From contig CAUBHZ010000053.1 of the NCBI GenBank assembly GCA_958435885.1, forward strand, positions 1 through 8,879: a DNA stretch of 8,879 bases, read 5' to 3'. The DNA comes from an uncultured Intestinimonas sp. Its GTDB lineage: Bacteria; Bacillota_A; Clostridia; Oscillospirales; Oscillospiraceae. Numbering within the stretch: the stretch's first letter is position 1; the number at the start of each line of letters is the position of its first letter. The position numbers were made by a program, and so were the translations under genes. Under the pieces are notes generated by a model, which was not told the DNA's origin, searched no databases, and saw only the letters and a list, made by a program, of their open reading frames with translations. Of the stretch, positions 1 to 6,204 are shown piece by piece.

Positions 1-4
1 TGTT

Positions 5-535
5 ATGAAGAAAAAGGAGGCGGGCCCGGTCCAGCTGATCGTCACCCTGTTTGCCATCAGCGCCATCTGCGCTGTGCTGCTGGGCCTGGTGAACAACATC
101 ACCATGGGCCCCATTGAGGTGGCCACGCAGGCCAAGACCGAGGCCGCCATGGAGGCCGTGCTCCCCGCCGACTCCTATGATCCGGTGGAGTACACCGGCG
201 GCGATCCCCTGGTCACCGCCGTCTACAAGGCCGGCGACGCCGGCTACGTGGTCCAGGTCGCGCCCTCCGGCTTCGGCGGCGTGCTGGACATCATGGTGGG
301 CGTGAACACCGACGGCACCTGCTCCGGCGTGTCCATCATCAGCCACTCCGAGACCTCCGGCCTGGGCGCCAACGCCACCAAGGAGGACTTCCGGAGCCAG
401 TTCGTGGGCAAGTCCAACGTGTCCGTCACCAAGGACGGCGGCGAGATCACCCCCCTCACCGGCGCCACCATCACCTCCCGCGCGGTCTGCAGCGGTGTCA
501 ATGCCGCCATCTCCGCCGTGGGCACCCTGGGTTAA
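5..535 (+). CDS. rnfG: Rnf complex subunit RnfG (FMN-binding electron transfer protein)
   Basis: RnfG is a membrane-anchored flavoprotein of the Rnf ferredoxin:NAD+ oxidoreductase and carries a covalently bound FMN on the outer face of the membrane. The 176-residue protein has one N-terminal membrane helix (about residues 9-33) and an FMN-binding domain. Visible motifs are SETSGLGANA near 115-124, typical of the family, and the flavinylation motif TGATITS at 152-158, where Thr155 is the expected FMN attachment site. The usual acidic residue three positions before the S/TGAT motif is Thr149 here. The start is the first ATG of the window. The sequence ATGA at 5-8 would allow a four-base overlap with an upstream rnfD stop codon, but rnfD itself lies outside the window. 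Thirteen bases later rnfE begins, consistent with the clostridial order C-D-G-E-A-B. Identity is secure from the motif and the neighbours. Confidence 0.95.
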   Translation: MKKKEAGPVQLIVTLFAISAICAVLLGLVNNITMGPIEVATQAKTEAAMEAVLPADSYDPVEYTGGDPLVTAVYKAGDAGYVVQVAPSGFGGVLDIMVGVNTDGTCSGVSIISHSETSGLGANATKEDFRSQFVGKSNVSVTKDGGEITPLTGATITSRAVCSGVNAAISAVGTLG

Positions 536-547
536 GGAGGTTAGACC

Positions 548-1195
548 ATGGACATCAAGAGACAATTCAAGGAAGGTCTGGTCACCCAGAACCCCGTGCT
601 GGTGCAGCTGCTGGGCATGTGCTCCACCATGGCCATCACCACGGTGTTCTTCAACGGTGTGGGCATGGGCCTGTCCGTGCTCATCATCCTGACCTGTTCC
701 AACATCGTCATTTCCGCCCTGCGGAAGATCATCCCCAACTCCATCCGTATCGCCTGCTTCATCGTGGTCATCGCCACCTTCGTGACCATCGTGGATCTGC
801 TGCTCAAGGCCTTCGTACCGGCATTGTCGGACAGCTTGGGCGTGTTTATCCCCCTGATCGTGGTCAACTGCATCATCCTGGGCCGTGCCGAGGGCTTCTG
901 CTACAAGAACGGCGTGGCTGCCTCCGCTGTGGACGGCATCTTCCAGGGCATCGGCTACACCTGGGTGCTGGTGGTCATGTGCCTGGTCCGTGAGTTCCTG
1001 GGCAACGGCACCATCCTGGGCGGCCTGAGCTTCATCAACGACAGCAACGGCATCCGCATCCTGCCTGAGGGCGTGGGCGCTCTGGGTATCTCCCTCCCCG
1101 TGGGCGGCTTCCTGGTGCTGGCCTGCCTCATCGCCTTCATGCAGTGGGCCCTGGCTCGCTCCGAGAAGAAGAAATCTGAGGAGGTGGCGCAGTAA
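548..1195 (+). CDS. rnfE: Rnf complex integral membrane subunit RnfE
   Basis: RnfE is a polytopic inner-membrane subunit of the Rnf complex, homologous to NqrD. The 215-residue product is almost wholly hydrophobic, with about six membrane helices and a short charged tail (RSEKKKSEEVAQ). The family signature GLVTQNPVLVQLLGMC lies at residues 10-25, and a second one, IPLIVVNCIILGRAEGF, at 101-117. In related Rnf/Nqr complexes, cysteines at these two places of RnfA and RnfE hold a [2Fe-2S] cluster in the middle of the membrane; here they would be Cys25 and Cys108. An AAGGAGG ribosome binding site at 534-540 sits seven bases before the ATG. The stop codon TAA shares its last base with the rnfA start (TAATG), so the two genes are probably translationally coupled. 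This suits two subunits needed in equal amounts. Confidence 0.95.
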   Translation: MDIKRQFKEGLVTQNPVLVQLLGMCSTMAITTVFFNGVGMGLSVLIILTCSNIVISALRKIIPNSIRIACFIVVIATFVTIVDLLLKAFVPALSDSLGVFIPLIVVNCIILGRAEGFCYKNGVAASAVDGIFQGIGYTWVLVVMCLVREFLGNGTILGGLSFINDSNGIRILPEGVGALGISLPVGGFLVLACLIAFMQWALARSEKKKSEEVAQ

Positions 1196-1806
1196 TGGAC
1201 GTACAGCAGCTCTTTACCATCGCCCTGGGCGCTATCCTGGTCAATAACTTTATCTTCTCCCAGTTCCTGGGCATCTGCCCCTTCATGGGCGTGTCCAAGA
1301 AGGTGGACACCGCTCTGGGCATGGGCCTGGCCGTGACCTTCGTCATGGGCCTGGCCTCCGCCGTGTGCTGGATCATCAACGAGTACCTGCTGGTGAACCC
1401 CGCCATCTTCGGCGACGGCCCCAACCTGGCCTTCATGCAGACCATCGCCTTCATCCTGGTCATCGCCTCCCTGGTGCAGTTCGTGGAGATGTTCCTGAAG
1501 AAGAACGTCCCCTCCCTGTATCAGGCGCTCGGTATCTATCTGCCCCTCATCACCACCAACTGCGCCGTGCTGGGCGTGGTGCTGCTGAACGTGCAGAACA
1601 GCTACAACTTCATCGAGAGCGTGGTCTACGGCATCACCGGCGGTCTGGGCTTCCTGCTGGCCATCTTCCTCTTTGCCAGCGTCCGTGAGCGCCTGGATGC
1701 CACCATGGACTGCCCCAAGGCTTTTGAGGGCTTCCCCATCGCTCTGGTCACCGCCGGCCTCATCGCTCTGGCCTTCATGGGCTTCAGCGGCCTGAGCGTG
1801 TTTTAA
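1195..1806 (+). CDS. rnfA: Rnf complex integral membrane subunit RnfA
   Basis: RnfA is the second homologous membrane subunit (NqrE-like) of the ion-translocating Rnf complex and packs in inverted topology against RnfE. The 203-residue protein shows about six hydrophobic helices. Motifs are NNFIFSQFLGICPFMGVSKK at 17-36, with Cys28, and LPLITTNCAVLGVVLLN at 116-132, with Cys123. These two cysteines correspond to the expected ligands of the intramembrane [2Fe-2S] cluster shared with RnfE. The start overlaps the rnfE stop by one base. A GAGGAGG stretch at the end of rnfE (1180-1186) acts as ribosome binding site, so initiation likely depends on rnfE translation. rnfB follows after 12 bases. Length and motifs match the family, and no defect is seen. 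Confidence 0.95.
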   Translation: MDVQQLFTIALGAILVNNFIFSQFLGICPFMGVSKKVDTALGMGLAVTFVMGLASAVCWIINEYLLVNPAIFGDGPNLAFMQTIAFILVIASLVQFVEMFLKKNVPSLYQALGIYLPLITTNCAVLGVVLLNVQNSYNFIESVVYGITGGLGFLLAIFLFASVRERLDATMDCPKAFEGFPIALVTAGLIALAFMGFSGLSVF

Positions 1807-1818
1807 GGAGGGGCTGAA

Positions 1819-2727
1819 ATGAATCTGGTTTTAATTGCGTTCCTGGTCCTGGGTGGACTGGGTCTGGTATTCGGCGCCGTGCTGGCCTTCGCTTCCCGGG
1901 TGTTCGCCGTTGAGGTGGACCCCCGTGAGGAGGCCATCATCGGCTGCCTGCCCGGCGCCAACTGCGGCGGCTGCGGCTACGCCGGCTGCGGCGGCTACGC
2001 TGCCGCCGTGGTGAAGGGCGAGGCGCCCGTCAACAAGTGCGCCGCCGGCGGCGCCGCTGTGGCTGCCCAGATCGGTGAGATCATGGGCGTGGCCGCCGGT
2101 GACAGCGTCAAGATGGTGGCCACCGTCCACTGCACCGGCTGCGGCGTGGACCACCAGAAGTACGAGTACATCGGTGTCCACGACTGCGTGGCGGCTGCCC
2201 GCCTCCCCGGCGGCGGCCCTCTGAGCTGCGACTACGGTTGCCTGGGCATGGGCTCCTGCGAGAAGGTCTGCCCCTTCGACGCCATCCACGTCGTCAACGG
2301 CGTGGCCAAGGTGGACGAGGACAAGTGTAAGGCCTGCAACCAGTGCGTGGACATCTGCCCCCGCCACATCATCGCCCTGGAGCCCTACAAGACCAAGAAG
2401 CACGTCACCATCCCCTGCTCCTCCAAGGACAAGGGGCCTGCCGTCACCAAGGTCTGCTCCAACGGCTGTATCGGCTGCTCTCTGTGCGCCAAGTCCTGCC
2501 CCAAGGAAGCCATCACCATGGTCAACAACCTGGCCGTCATCGATTACGACAAGTGCGTGGGCTGCGGCATCTGTGCCCAGAAGTGCCCCCGCAAGCTGAT
2601 CACCGTGGACGGCAAGGTGCCCGAGCCCAAGCCCGCGGCTCCCAAGGCCGCCGCTCCGGCCGCCCCCAAGGCTGCCGCCCCCGCCGCCGAGGCCGCTCAG
2701 GCCCCCAAGGCGGAGACCAAGGAGTAA
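1819..2727 (+). CDS. rnfB: Rnf complex ferredoxin-accepting iron-sulfur subunit RnfB
   Basis: RnfB is the presumed entry point for electrons from reduced ferredoxin. Its 302 residues comprise an N-terminal membrane helix (about 4-26), a four-Fe-four-S domain with Cys43, Cys49, Cys52, Cys57 and Cys74, a region with Cys105, Cys108 and Cys123, and then four ferredoxin-type cysteine sets. These are Cys137/141/147/151, Cys170/173/176/180, Cys217/220/223/227 (with Cys213 nearby) and Cys246/249/252/256. This extended cluster chain is typical of clostridial RnfB, whereas proteobacterial forms are shorter. The last 35 or so residues are a low-complexity Pro/Ala/Lys tail with a repeated PKAAAPAA unit, probably disordered. 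An AAGGAGG site at 1805-1811 precedes the ATG by seven bases. This is the last gene of the operon; a strong hairpin terminator follows 22 bases after the stop. Confidence 0.96.
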   Translation: MNLVLIAFLVLGGLGLVFGAVLAFASRVFAVEVDPREEAIIGCLPGANCGGCGYAGCGGYAAAVVKGEAPVNKCAAGGAAVAAQIGEIMGVAAGDSVKMVATVHCTGCGVDHQKYEYIGVHDCVAAARLPGGGPLSCDYGCLGMGSCEKVCPFDAIHVVNGVAKVDEDKCKACNQCVDICPRHIIALEPYKTKKHVTIPCSSKDKGPAVTKVCSNGCIGCSLCAKSCPKEAITMVNNLAVIDYDKCVGCGICAQKCPRKLITVDGKVPEPKPAAPKAAAPAAPKAAAPAAEAAQAPKAETKE

Positions 2728-2749
2728 GGCTCCGGTTTCCATCCGACGC

Positions 2750-2785
2750 AAAAAAGACCTCCCGCCATCGGCGGGAGGTCTTTTT
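2750..2785. terminator. Bidirectional intrinsic terminator between rnfB and the cyuA-like gene
   Basis: An 11-bp perfect stem (2756-2766 with 2770-2780, all but a few pairs G-C) closes a three-base ATC loop. It is followed by five T on the plus strand and preceded by six A, which read as T on the minus strand. It can therefore end the rnf transcript and the convergent cysteine desulfidase transcript alike. Confidence 0.92.
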
Positions 2786-2798
2786 CTGTCTGTGAAGT

Positions 2799-4082
2799 TC
2801 AGCAGCCGGTCATGATGCGGATAATCTCCTCGTCGGTCTCCTTCATGCCCTCCTTGCCCAGGCGGGTCACGTTGCGGAGGGTGGACTCGATGCCCTTGGA
2901 GATGATGCCGTCCCCGCCGTGGAACTCCTGGCCGTTGAGGAACATGTAGTAGCCCAGGATGCCGGCGTCCACGGCGGCGGCGATCTTGCCGGCGCAGGAG
3001 GCCTTGGCGCCGTCGCAGATGATGCCGGAGGTGATGGCCAGGGCGTTGACGATGGTGTGGGCGGCCTCTGTCCGGCCGCCGCCCAGCAGATAGGCGATGC
3101 CAGCCCCGGCGCTGGCCCCGGCGCTGACGGCGCCGCAGTAGGCGGACAGGCGGCCGATGCCCTCCTTCTGGTAGATGGCGGTGAGGTTGGAGAGGGTGAG
3201 GGCCCGGTAGAGCCGCTCCGGAGGGCTCTGGAGCTCCTTGGCGTACTCAATGACGGGCAGCGAGACCGTCATCCCCTGGTTGCCGCTGCCGGAGTTGATG
3301 ACCACGGGCAGCTCACAGCCGCTCATGCGGGCGTCGGAGCCGGCGGCGGCGGCGGCCCGGGCCCGGATCTTCACGTCGTCGCCGTAGATCTTCAGCAGGG
3401 TGGAGCCGATGTTGGCGCCCCAGTCCCCCTGGAGCCCTTCCCGGGAAATAGCGGTGTTGTAGGCGATCTGGCGGTCCAGCAGGGGCTTCACGTCCTCAAT
3501 GTCCACCGTGTCGGCGAAGTCGAAGATGTCGTCAAAGTCCATGAGGGCCCGGTCGGGGGAGGCGGCGGGGGTGGTGCCGCAGCCCACGGCGGGAGCCTCA
3601 AAGAAGGTCTCACCGTCCCTTGTCATGGACACGATGTTGGTGTGCTGATTGGCCACCCGGACGGAGGCGGAGTGGCCGCCGGCGCGGACGGTGACGGTGA
3701 CGTCCAGCACCAGGTCGGTGTCGGCGGGGAGGACCTGGATGGGGGTGGACTCCAGATAGCGGCCCAGCTCCTCCCGCTGCTCCGGGGTGACGGAGGCGAT
3801 GACCTCCAGCTCACGGCTGGGGTCACCGGCTACCACGCCCACGGCGGCGGCGGTCTCGATGCCCTTCCGCCCGCCGGTGTTGGGGACTACCACGCTTTTG
3901 ACGTTCTTGATGATGTTGCCGCTGGCGGCCACGGTGATGGCCTCGGGGAGCGTGCCCAGCAGTTCCCGGGCCTTGGCGGCGCAGAAGGAGATGGAGATGG
4001 GCTCGGTGCAGCCCATGGCGGGCACCAGCTCCTCGGCCAGGATGCGGAGATAGGCCGCGTAACGGGGATCGTTCTGATTCAC
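2799..4082 (-). CDS. cyuA: UPF0597 family L-cysteine desulfidase (CyuA/YhaM-like)
   Basis: Characterised members of this family use an oxygen-labile [4Fe-4S] cluster to break L-cysteine into pyruvate, ammonia and sulfide in the cytosol; the fold is related to the L-serine dehydratase alpha domain. The 427-residue product shows the hallmark PAMGCTEP at 21-28, SGSGNQG at 264-270 and cysteines at 25, 316 and 356. The spacing matches the three conserved cysteines I recall for the archaeal enzyme, with the last two 40 residues apart. The start chosen is GTG at 4082, because GGGAGG (4092-4097) lies nine bases upstream. An in-frame ATG at 4112 has no such site and falls almost at the predicted transcription start. 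The gene has its own promoter and is convergent with rnfB. Some family members may act on related substrates such as serine, so the exact substrate is inferred. Confidence 0.85.
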   Translation of the reverse strand: MNQNDPRYAAYLRILAEELVPAMGCTEPISISFCAAKARELLGTLPEAITVAASGNIIKNVKSVVVPNTGGRKGIETAAAVGVVAGDPSRELEVIASVTPEQREELGRYLESTPIQVLPADTDLVLDVTVTVRAGGHSASVRVANQHTNIVSMTRDGETFFEAPAVGCGTTPAASPDRALMDFDDIFDFADTVDIEDVKPLLDRQIAYNTAISREGLQGDWGANIGSTLLKIYGDDVKIRARAAAAAGSDARMSGCELPVVINSGSGNQGMTVSLPVIEYAKELQSPPERLYRALTLSNLTAIYQKEGIGRLSAYCGAVSAGASAGAGIAYLLGGGRTEAAHTIVNALAITSGIICDGAKASCAGKIAAAVDAGILGYYMFLNGQEFHGGDGIISKGIESTLRNVTRLGKEGMKETDEEIIRIMTGC

Positions 4083-4120
4083 GGAAAGGTTCCTCCCACT
4101 CAATGTCTTCAATAAGAACT

Positions 4121-4149
4121 ATTTTAATCCTTTTGCTGGAATCTGGCAA
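4121..4149 (-). promoter_or_regulatory. Sigma-A-type promoter of the cyuA-like gene
   Basis: On the minus strand TTGCCA (4144-4149) and TAAAAT (4121-4126) are separated by exactly 17 bases. Transcription would begin near 4114, leaving a leader of about 30 bases that carries GGGAGG. This position argues against the ATG at 4112 as the translation start. No operator is recognised. Confidence 0.75.
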
Positions 4150-4168
4150 GAGAGAGGGGAAAATGGGC

Positions 4169-4201
4169 AAAAAAATCCCCCAGTCCAACGGACTGGGGGA
4201 T
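4169..4201 (-). terminator. Intrinsic terminator of the infC-rpmI-rplT operon
   Basis: A perfect stem of 11 bp (4176-4186 with 4190-4200), extendable by one A-T pair, encloses a three-base loop. On the minus strand it is followed by a run of seven T (4169-4175). It begins about 20 bases after the rplT stop and separates the ribosomal operon from the cyuA-like promoter just downstream. Confidence 0.93.
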
Positions 4202-4219
4202 CTCATGACGTGAGATGAC

Positions 4220-4576
4220 TCAGGCCAGCTTGGCCTTGGCCAGCTCGGTGAGCTGGGTGAAGGCGGCCTTGTCGTTGACAGCCATCTCGGCGAGCATCTT
4301 GCGGTTGATGGTCACGCCGGCCTTCTTCAGGCCGTTCATGAAGGTGGAGTAGTTCATGCCGTTCATCTTGCAGGCGGCGGAGATGCGGGTGATCCACAGG
4401 GAGCGGATGTCACGCTTCTTCAGCCGGCGGCCGATGTAGGCGTACTTCAGGGACTTCATGACCTGCTCGTTGGCCATCTTGAAGTGCTTGCTCTTAGCGC
4501 CCCAGTAGCCCTTCGCCAGCTTCAGGATCTTATTTCTTCTCTTGCGCGTCATCATTGCGCCTTTGACTCTAGCCAT
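4220..4576 (-). CDS. rplT: 50S ribosomal protein L20
   Basis: L20 binds 23S rRNA early in large-subunit assembly. In several bacteria it also represses its own operon by binding the messenger RNA leader. The 118-residue, strongly basic protein begins [23 protein letters not shown] and contains the family signature [19 protein letters not shown] at 45-63. Length is standard. AGGAGG lies ten bases before the ATG. The gene is last in infC-rpmI-rplT, 36 bases after rpmI, and is followed by a strong intrinsic terminator. The leader upstream of infC holds a candidate site for feedback by this protein. Confidence 0.98.
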   Translation of the reverse strand: MARVKGAMMTRKRRNKILKLAKGYWGAKSKHFKMANEQVMKSLKYAYIGRRLKKRDIRSLWITRISAACKMNGMNYSTFMNGLKKAGVTINRKMLAEMAVNDKAAFTQLTELAKAKLA

Positions 4577-4612
4577 TGTCGATTAGCCTCCTATGTTATG
4601 GTAAAAAAGTTC

Positions 4613-4822
4613 TTATTTATAGGGGATCATGCGCTTGATGGCGGGCTCGTTGGTCTTGTCCGCGTAAGCGCCGGCGCGGAGGCCTCTCTTGCGCTTGGTA
4701 TCCTTGCCGTGGCCGTTGAGGAGGTGGGACTTGAAGGCGTGGGCGCGCTTGACCTTGCCGGTCTTGGTGAGGCTGAATCTCTTCTTCGCGCCGCTGTGGG
4801 TTTTCAGCTTGATCTTAGCCAT
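4613..4822 (-). CDS. rpmI: 50S ribosomal protein L35
   Basis: L35 is a small basic protein of the large ribosomal subunit. The 69-residue product begins MAKIKLKTHSGAKKRFSLTKTGK and retains the family's KRAHAFKSHLL segment at 24-34 and a basic KRKRGLR stretch at 43-49. It is a few residues longer than many L35 proteins (about 64-66). AAAGGAG lies nine bases upstream of the ATG. The gene sits 19 bases after infC and 36 bases before rplT, the conserved bacterial order. Confidence 0.97.
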   Translation of the reverse strand: MAKIKLKTHSGAKKRFSLTKTGKVKRAHAFKSHLLNGHGKDTKRKRGLRAGAYADKTNEPAIKRMIPYK

Positions 4823-4841
4823 ATCAGTTGACTCCTTTTTT

Positions 4842-5381
4842 TTACTTTGTGGCTTCCTTGGCGTCCTTGGAGACCTTCGGAGACAGGAACATGTTCATGT
4901 GGCGGCCTTCCAGCTTGGGCTCCTTGTCCATGACAGCGACCTCTCCGCAGTCCTCCGCGAACTTCAGAAGGAGCTTTCGGCCGATGTCGGTGTGGGCCAT
5001 CTCGCGGCCGCGGAAGCGGACGGTGACCTTCACCCGGTTGCCCTCGGCCAGAAACTTCTGGGCATTGCGGAGCTTGACATTGAAGTCGTTGACGTCGATG
5101 CCCGGGGACATGCGCACCTCTTTGATCTCCACGACGCGCTGATTCTTCCTGGCCTCCTTCTCCCGCTTGGCCTGCTCGAACTTGAACTTACCGTAGTCCA
5201 TGAGCTTGCACACGGGGGGATTGGCGGTAGGAGAGATCTTTACCAGGTCCAGGTTGGCCTCCTCGGCCTTGGCCAGGGCCTCCCGGGCCGACATGATGCC
5301 CAGCTGTTCTCCGGTGTCGGAGATCAGACGGACCTCACGGTCCCGGATCTCGTCGTTGATCTGATGACTCATGTTGCTGAT
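4842..5381 (-). CDS. infC: Translation initiation factor IF-3 with a probable ATC start
   Basis: IF-3 binds the 30S subunit, prevents premature 50S joining and checks the start codon and initiator tRNA. The sequence has the N-domain (QINDEIRDREVRLI near 7-20, then NPPVCKLMDYGKFKFEQ near 55-70), a basic linker and the C-domain (VKVTVRFRGREMAHTDIG near 118-134). AGGAGG at 5391-5396 lies nine bases upstream of an ATC codon at 5381, which gives a 179-residue protein starting I/M-S-N-M-S-H. The first in-frame ATG (5372, 176 residues) is 18 bases from that site, too far for normal use. Non-standard AUU/AUC-type starts are a known hallmark of infC because IF-3 discriminates against them, giving autoregulation. 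The upstream frame stays open through the leader, but that stretch has no IF-3 homology and is not coding. Confidence 0.93.
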   Translation of the reverse strand: MSNMSHQINDEIRDREVRLISDTGEQLGIMSAREALAKAEEANLDLVKISPTANPPVCKLMDYGKFKFEQAKREKEARKNQRVVEIKEVRMSPGIDVNDFNVKLRNAQKFLAEGNRVKVTVRFRGREMAHTDIGRKLLLKFAEDCGEVAVMDKEPKLEGRHMNMFLSPKVSKDAKEATK

Positions 5382-5545
5382 ACGAAAGCACCTCCTAATC
5401 AAAATAAAACGCGGACACCCCGGAAGGGTACCCGCAATCGACAAGTCAAAACCACGCCGCGAAGGCGGCGGAATTTTTTCTGTGTTGACCTCTTCGCCTT
5501 CGGCTGGAGGTGAGGACGGGGGTACCGATCCTGCTTTGTTTTGCG
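5382..5545 (-). promoter_or_regulatory. infC leader, candidate L20-responsive attenuator
   Basis: The roughly 160-base untranslated leader holds three hairpins on the minus strand. The first (5488-5511) pairs ACCTC and GCC with GGC and GAGGT around an A-rich internal loop. The second (5455-5470) is a six-pair CGCCGC/GCGGCG stem with a CTTC loop. The third is an intrinsic terminator (5401-5435). An upstream segment at 5514-5526 repeats the GGTACCC of the terminator's first arm. It could pair with the second arm (5413-5421), making an alternative structure. In Bacillus subtilis the same operon is controlled by L20 through premature termination in its leader, so this is read as the same type of element. 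The L20 contact site itself is inferred, not shown. Confidence 0.7.
5401..5435 (-). terminator. Leader terminator (attenuator) ahead of infC
   Basis: On the minus strand GCGGGTACCC and GGGTGTCCGC form a ten-pair stem with two G-U pairs and a five-base loop (5411-5435). A T-rich run, GTTTTATTTTG, follows. It ends only a few bases before the infC ribosome binding site, so a terminated transcript would lack the whole operon. Confidence 0.8.
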
Positions 5546-5550
5546 GTAAT

Positions 5551-5579
5551 ATTTTATCAGCATTAAATCCATTTGTCAA
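5551..5579 (-). promoter_or_regulatory. Sigma-A promoter of infC-rpmI-rplT
   Basis: On the minus strand a perfect TTGACA (5574-5579) and TAAAAT (5551-5556) are spaced by 17 bases. The predicted start of transcription is near 5544. The surrounding 40 bases are clearly AT-rich against a GC-rich genome. Confidence 0.9.
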
Positions 5580-5612
5580 GCCCTTTTTTGCCCGGCCATC
5601 CAGCTCCTGACA

Positions 5613-5641
5613 TTGACATTCCCTCACCCATCGGGCATAAT
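5613..5641 (+). promoter_or_regulatory. Sigma-A promoter of the small membrane protein/UPF0145 unit
   Basis: A perfect TTGACA (5613-5618) and CATAAT (5636-5641) are separated by 17 bases. Transcription would begin near 5648. The promoter is divergent from the infC promoter, with the two -35 boxes 33 bases apart. Its position rules out translation starts upstream of about 5650. Confidence 0.85.
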
Positions 5642-5672
5642 GGGGGCGAGCATGGAAAAGGAGGGGACCGGG

Positions 5673-5897
5673 GTGAAAAAGGGGAAGCTGGTGGCGCCCA
5701 TCGTGGTGACGATTCTGCTGTGCCTGTGGTTCGGCAGCTGGCTGGTCCTGTCCTGGACCGCGCCGGGCCTGCGCCTGTGGGCAAAGCTGCTGGGCGCGGT
5801 GGTCCCTCTGGCGCTCATCGGCGTATCTCTGTACGTACTGGCCCAACGGATCAACGAAATAAGGAGCGGTGACGAAGATGATCTTGACCACTACTGA
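5673..5897 (+). CDS. Small two-helix membrane protein of unknown function
   Basis: I do not recognise this family. With the chosen GTG start the product has 74 residues: a short basic N-terminus (KKGK), a membrane helix at about 7-27, a short loop with TAPGLRLWAK, a second helix at about 38-57 and an acidic C-terminal tail (RSGDEDDLDHY). Both ends would be cytoplasmic by the positive-inside rule. AAGGAGG (5658-5664) lies eight bases before GTG 5673. Longer in-frame starts, TTG 5613 and ATG 5652, overlap the promoter or leave almost no leader, so they are less likely. The stop overlaps the next gene by 20 bases, which implies translational coupling and a linked role with the UPF0145 protein. 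Confidence 0.7.
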   Translation: MKKGKLVAPIVVTILLCLWFGSWLVLSWTAPGLRLWAKLLGAVVPLALIGVSLYVLAQRINEIRSGDEDDLDHY

Positions 5898-6189
5898 GAC
5901 CATTTCCGGCAGGGAGCTGGAGACCCTGGGCCTGGTCCGGGGCAGCACCATCCAGTCCAAGAACATCGGCAAGGACATTACCCAGAGCTTCAAGACCCTG
6001 GTGGGCGGTGAGCTGAAGGCCTACACCGAGATGATGAACGAGGCCCGGGCTCTGGCCACCAAGCGCATGGTGGAGGACGCCCAGCAGCTGGGCGCCGACG
6101 CCGTGGTGTGCATGCGCTATGCCTCGGCGGCCGTGATGCAGGGGGCGGCGGAGGTCATCGCCTACGGCACCGCCGTGAAGTTCAAGTAA
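5878..6189 (+). CDS. UPF0145 (YbjQ-like) putative heavy-metal-binding domain protein
   Basis: The 103-residue soluble protein matches the UPF0145/YbjQ family along its whole length: MILTTTETISGRE at the N-terminus, then G(S/T)xxxSKNIGKDI near 22-34, an alpha-helical middle (EARALATKRMVEDAQQLGADAVV, about 55-77) and AEVIAYGTAVKFK at the end. Family members are compact and often described as putative heavy-metal-binding, but no firm biochemical role is established. Only one cysteine (Cys78) is present, so metal binding by several thiols is not supported here. The ATG at 5878 is preferred to GTG 5869, which is only two bases from the AAGGAG at 5861-5866. The gene overlaps the upstream membrane protein gene by 20 bases and ends before a strong hairpin. 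Confidence 0.88.
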   Translation: MILTTTETISGRELETLGLVRGSTIQSKNIGKDITQSFKTLVGGELKAYTEMMNEARALATKRMVEDAQQLGADAVVCMRYASAAVMQGAAEVIAYGTAVKFK

Positions 6190-6204
6190 ATCAAAGAGAC
6201 GGGA

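Noticed and set aside
1..8. End of rnfD
   Set aside because: The ATGA at 5-8 is consistent with an rnfD stop overlapping the rnfG start, but two codons cannot identify the gene.
1831..2751. Long open frame antisense to rnfB
   Set aside because: It is a Gly/Ala/Leu/Val-rich shadow of a GC-rich gene with clear RnfB motifs on the other strand, and has no recognisable domain.
2919..4115. 398-codon open frame antisense to the cyuA-like gene
   Set aside because: Composition is dominated by Gly, Val and Asp as expected for the complement of a GC-rich gene. No ribosome binding site or domain is seen, and the minus-strand gene has family motifs.
5382..5993. Extended N-terminus of IF-3 (frame open back to 5993)
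   Set aside because: The extension covers the leader hairpins, the infC promoter and part of the divergent unit, with no homology to IF-3. The ribosome binding site supports ATC 5381.
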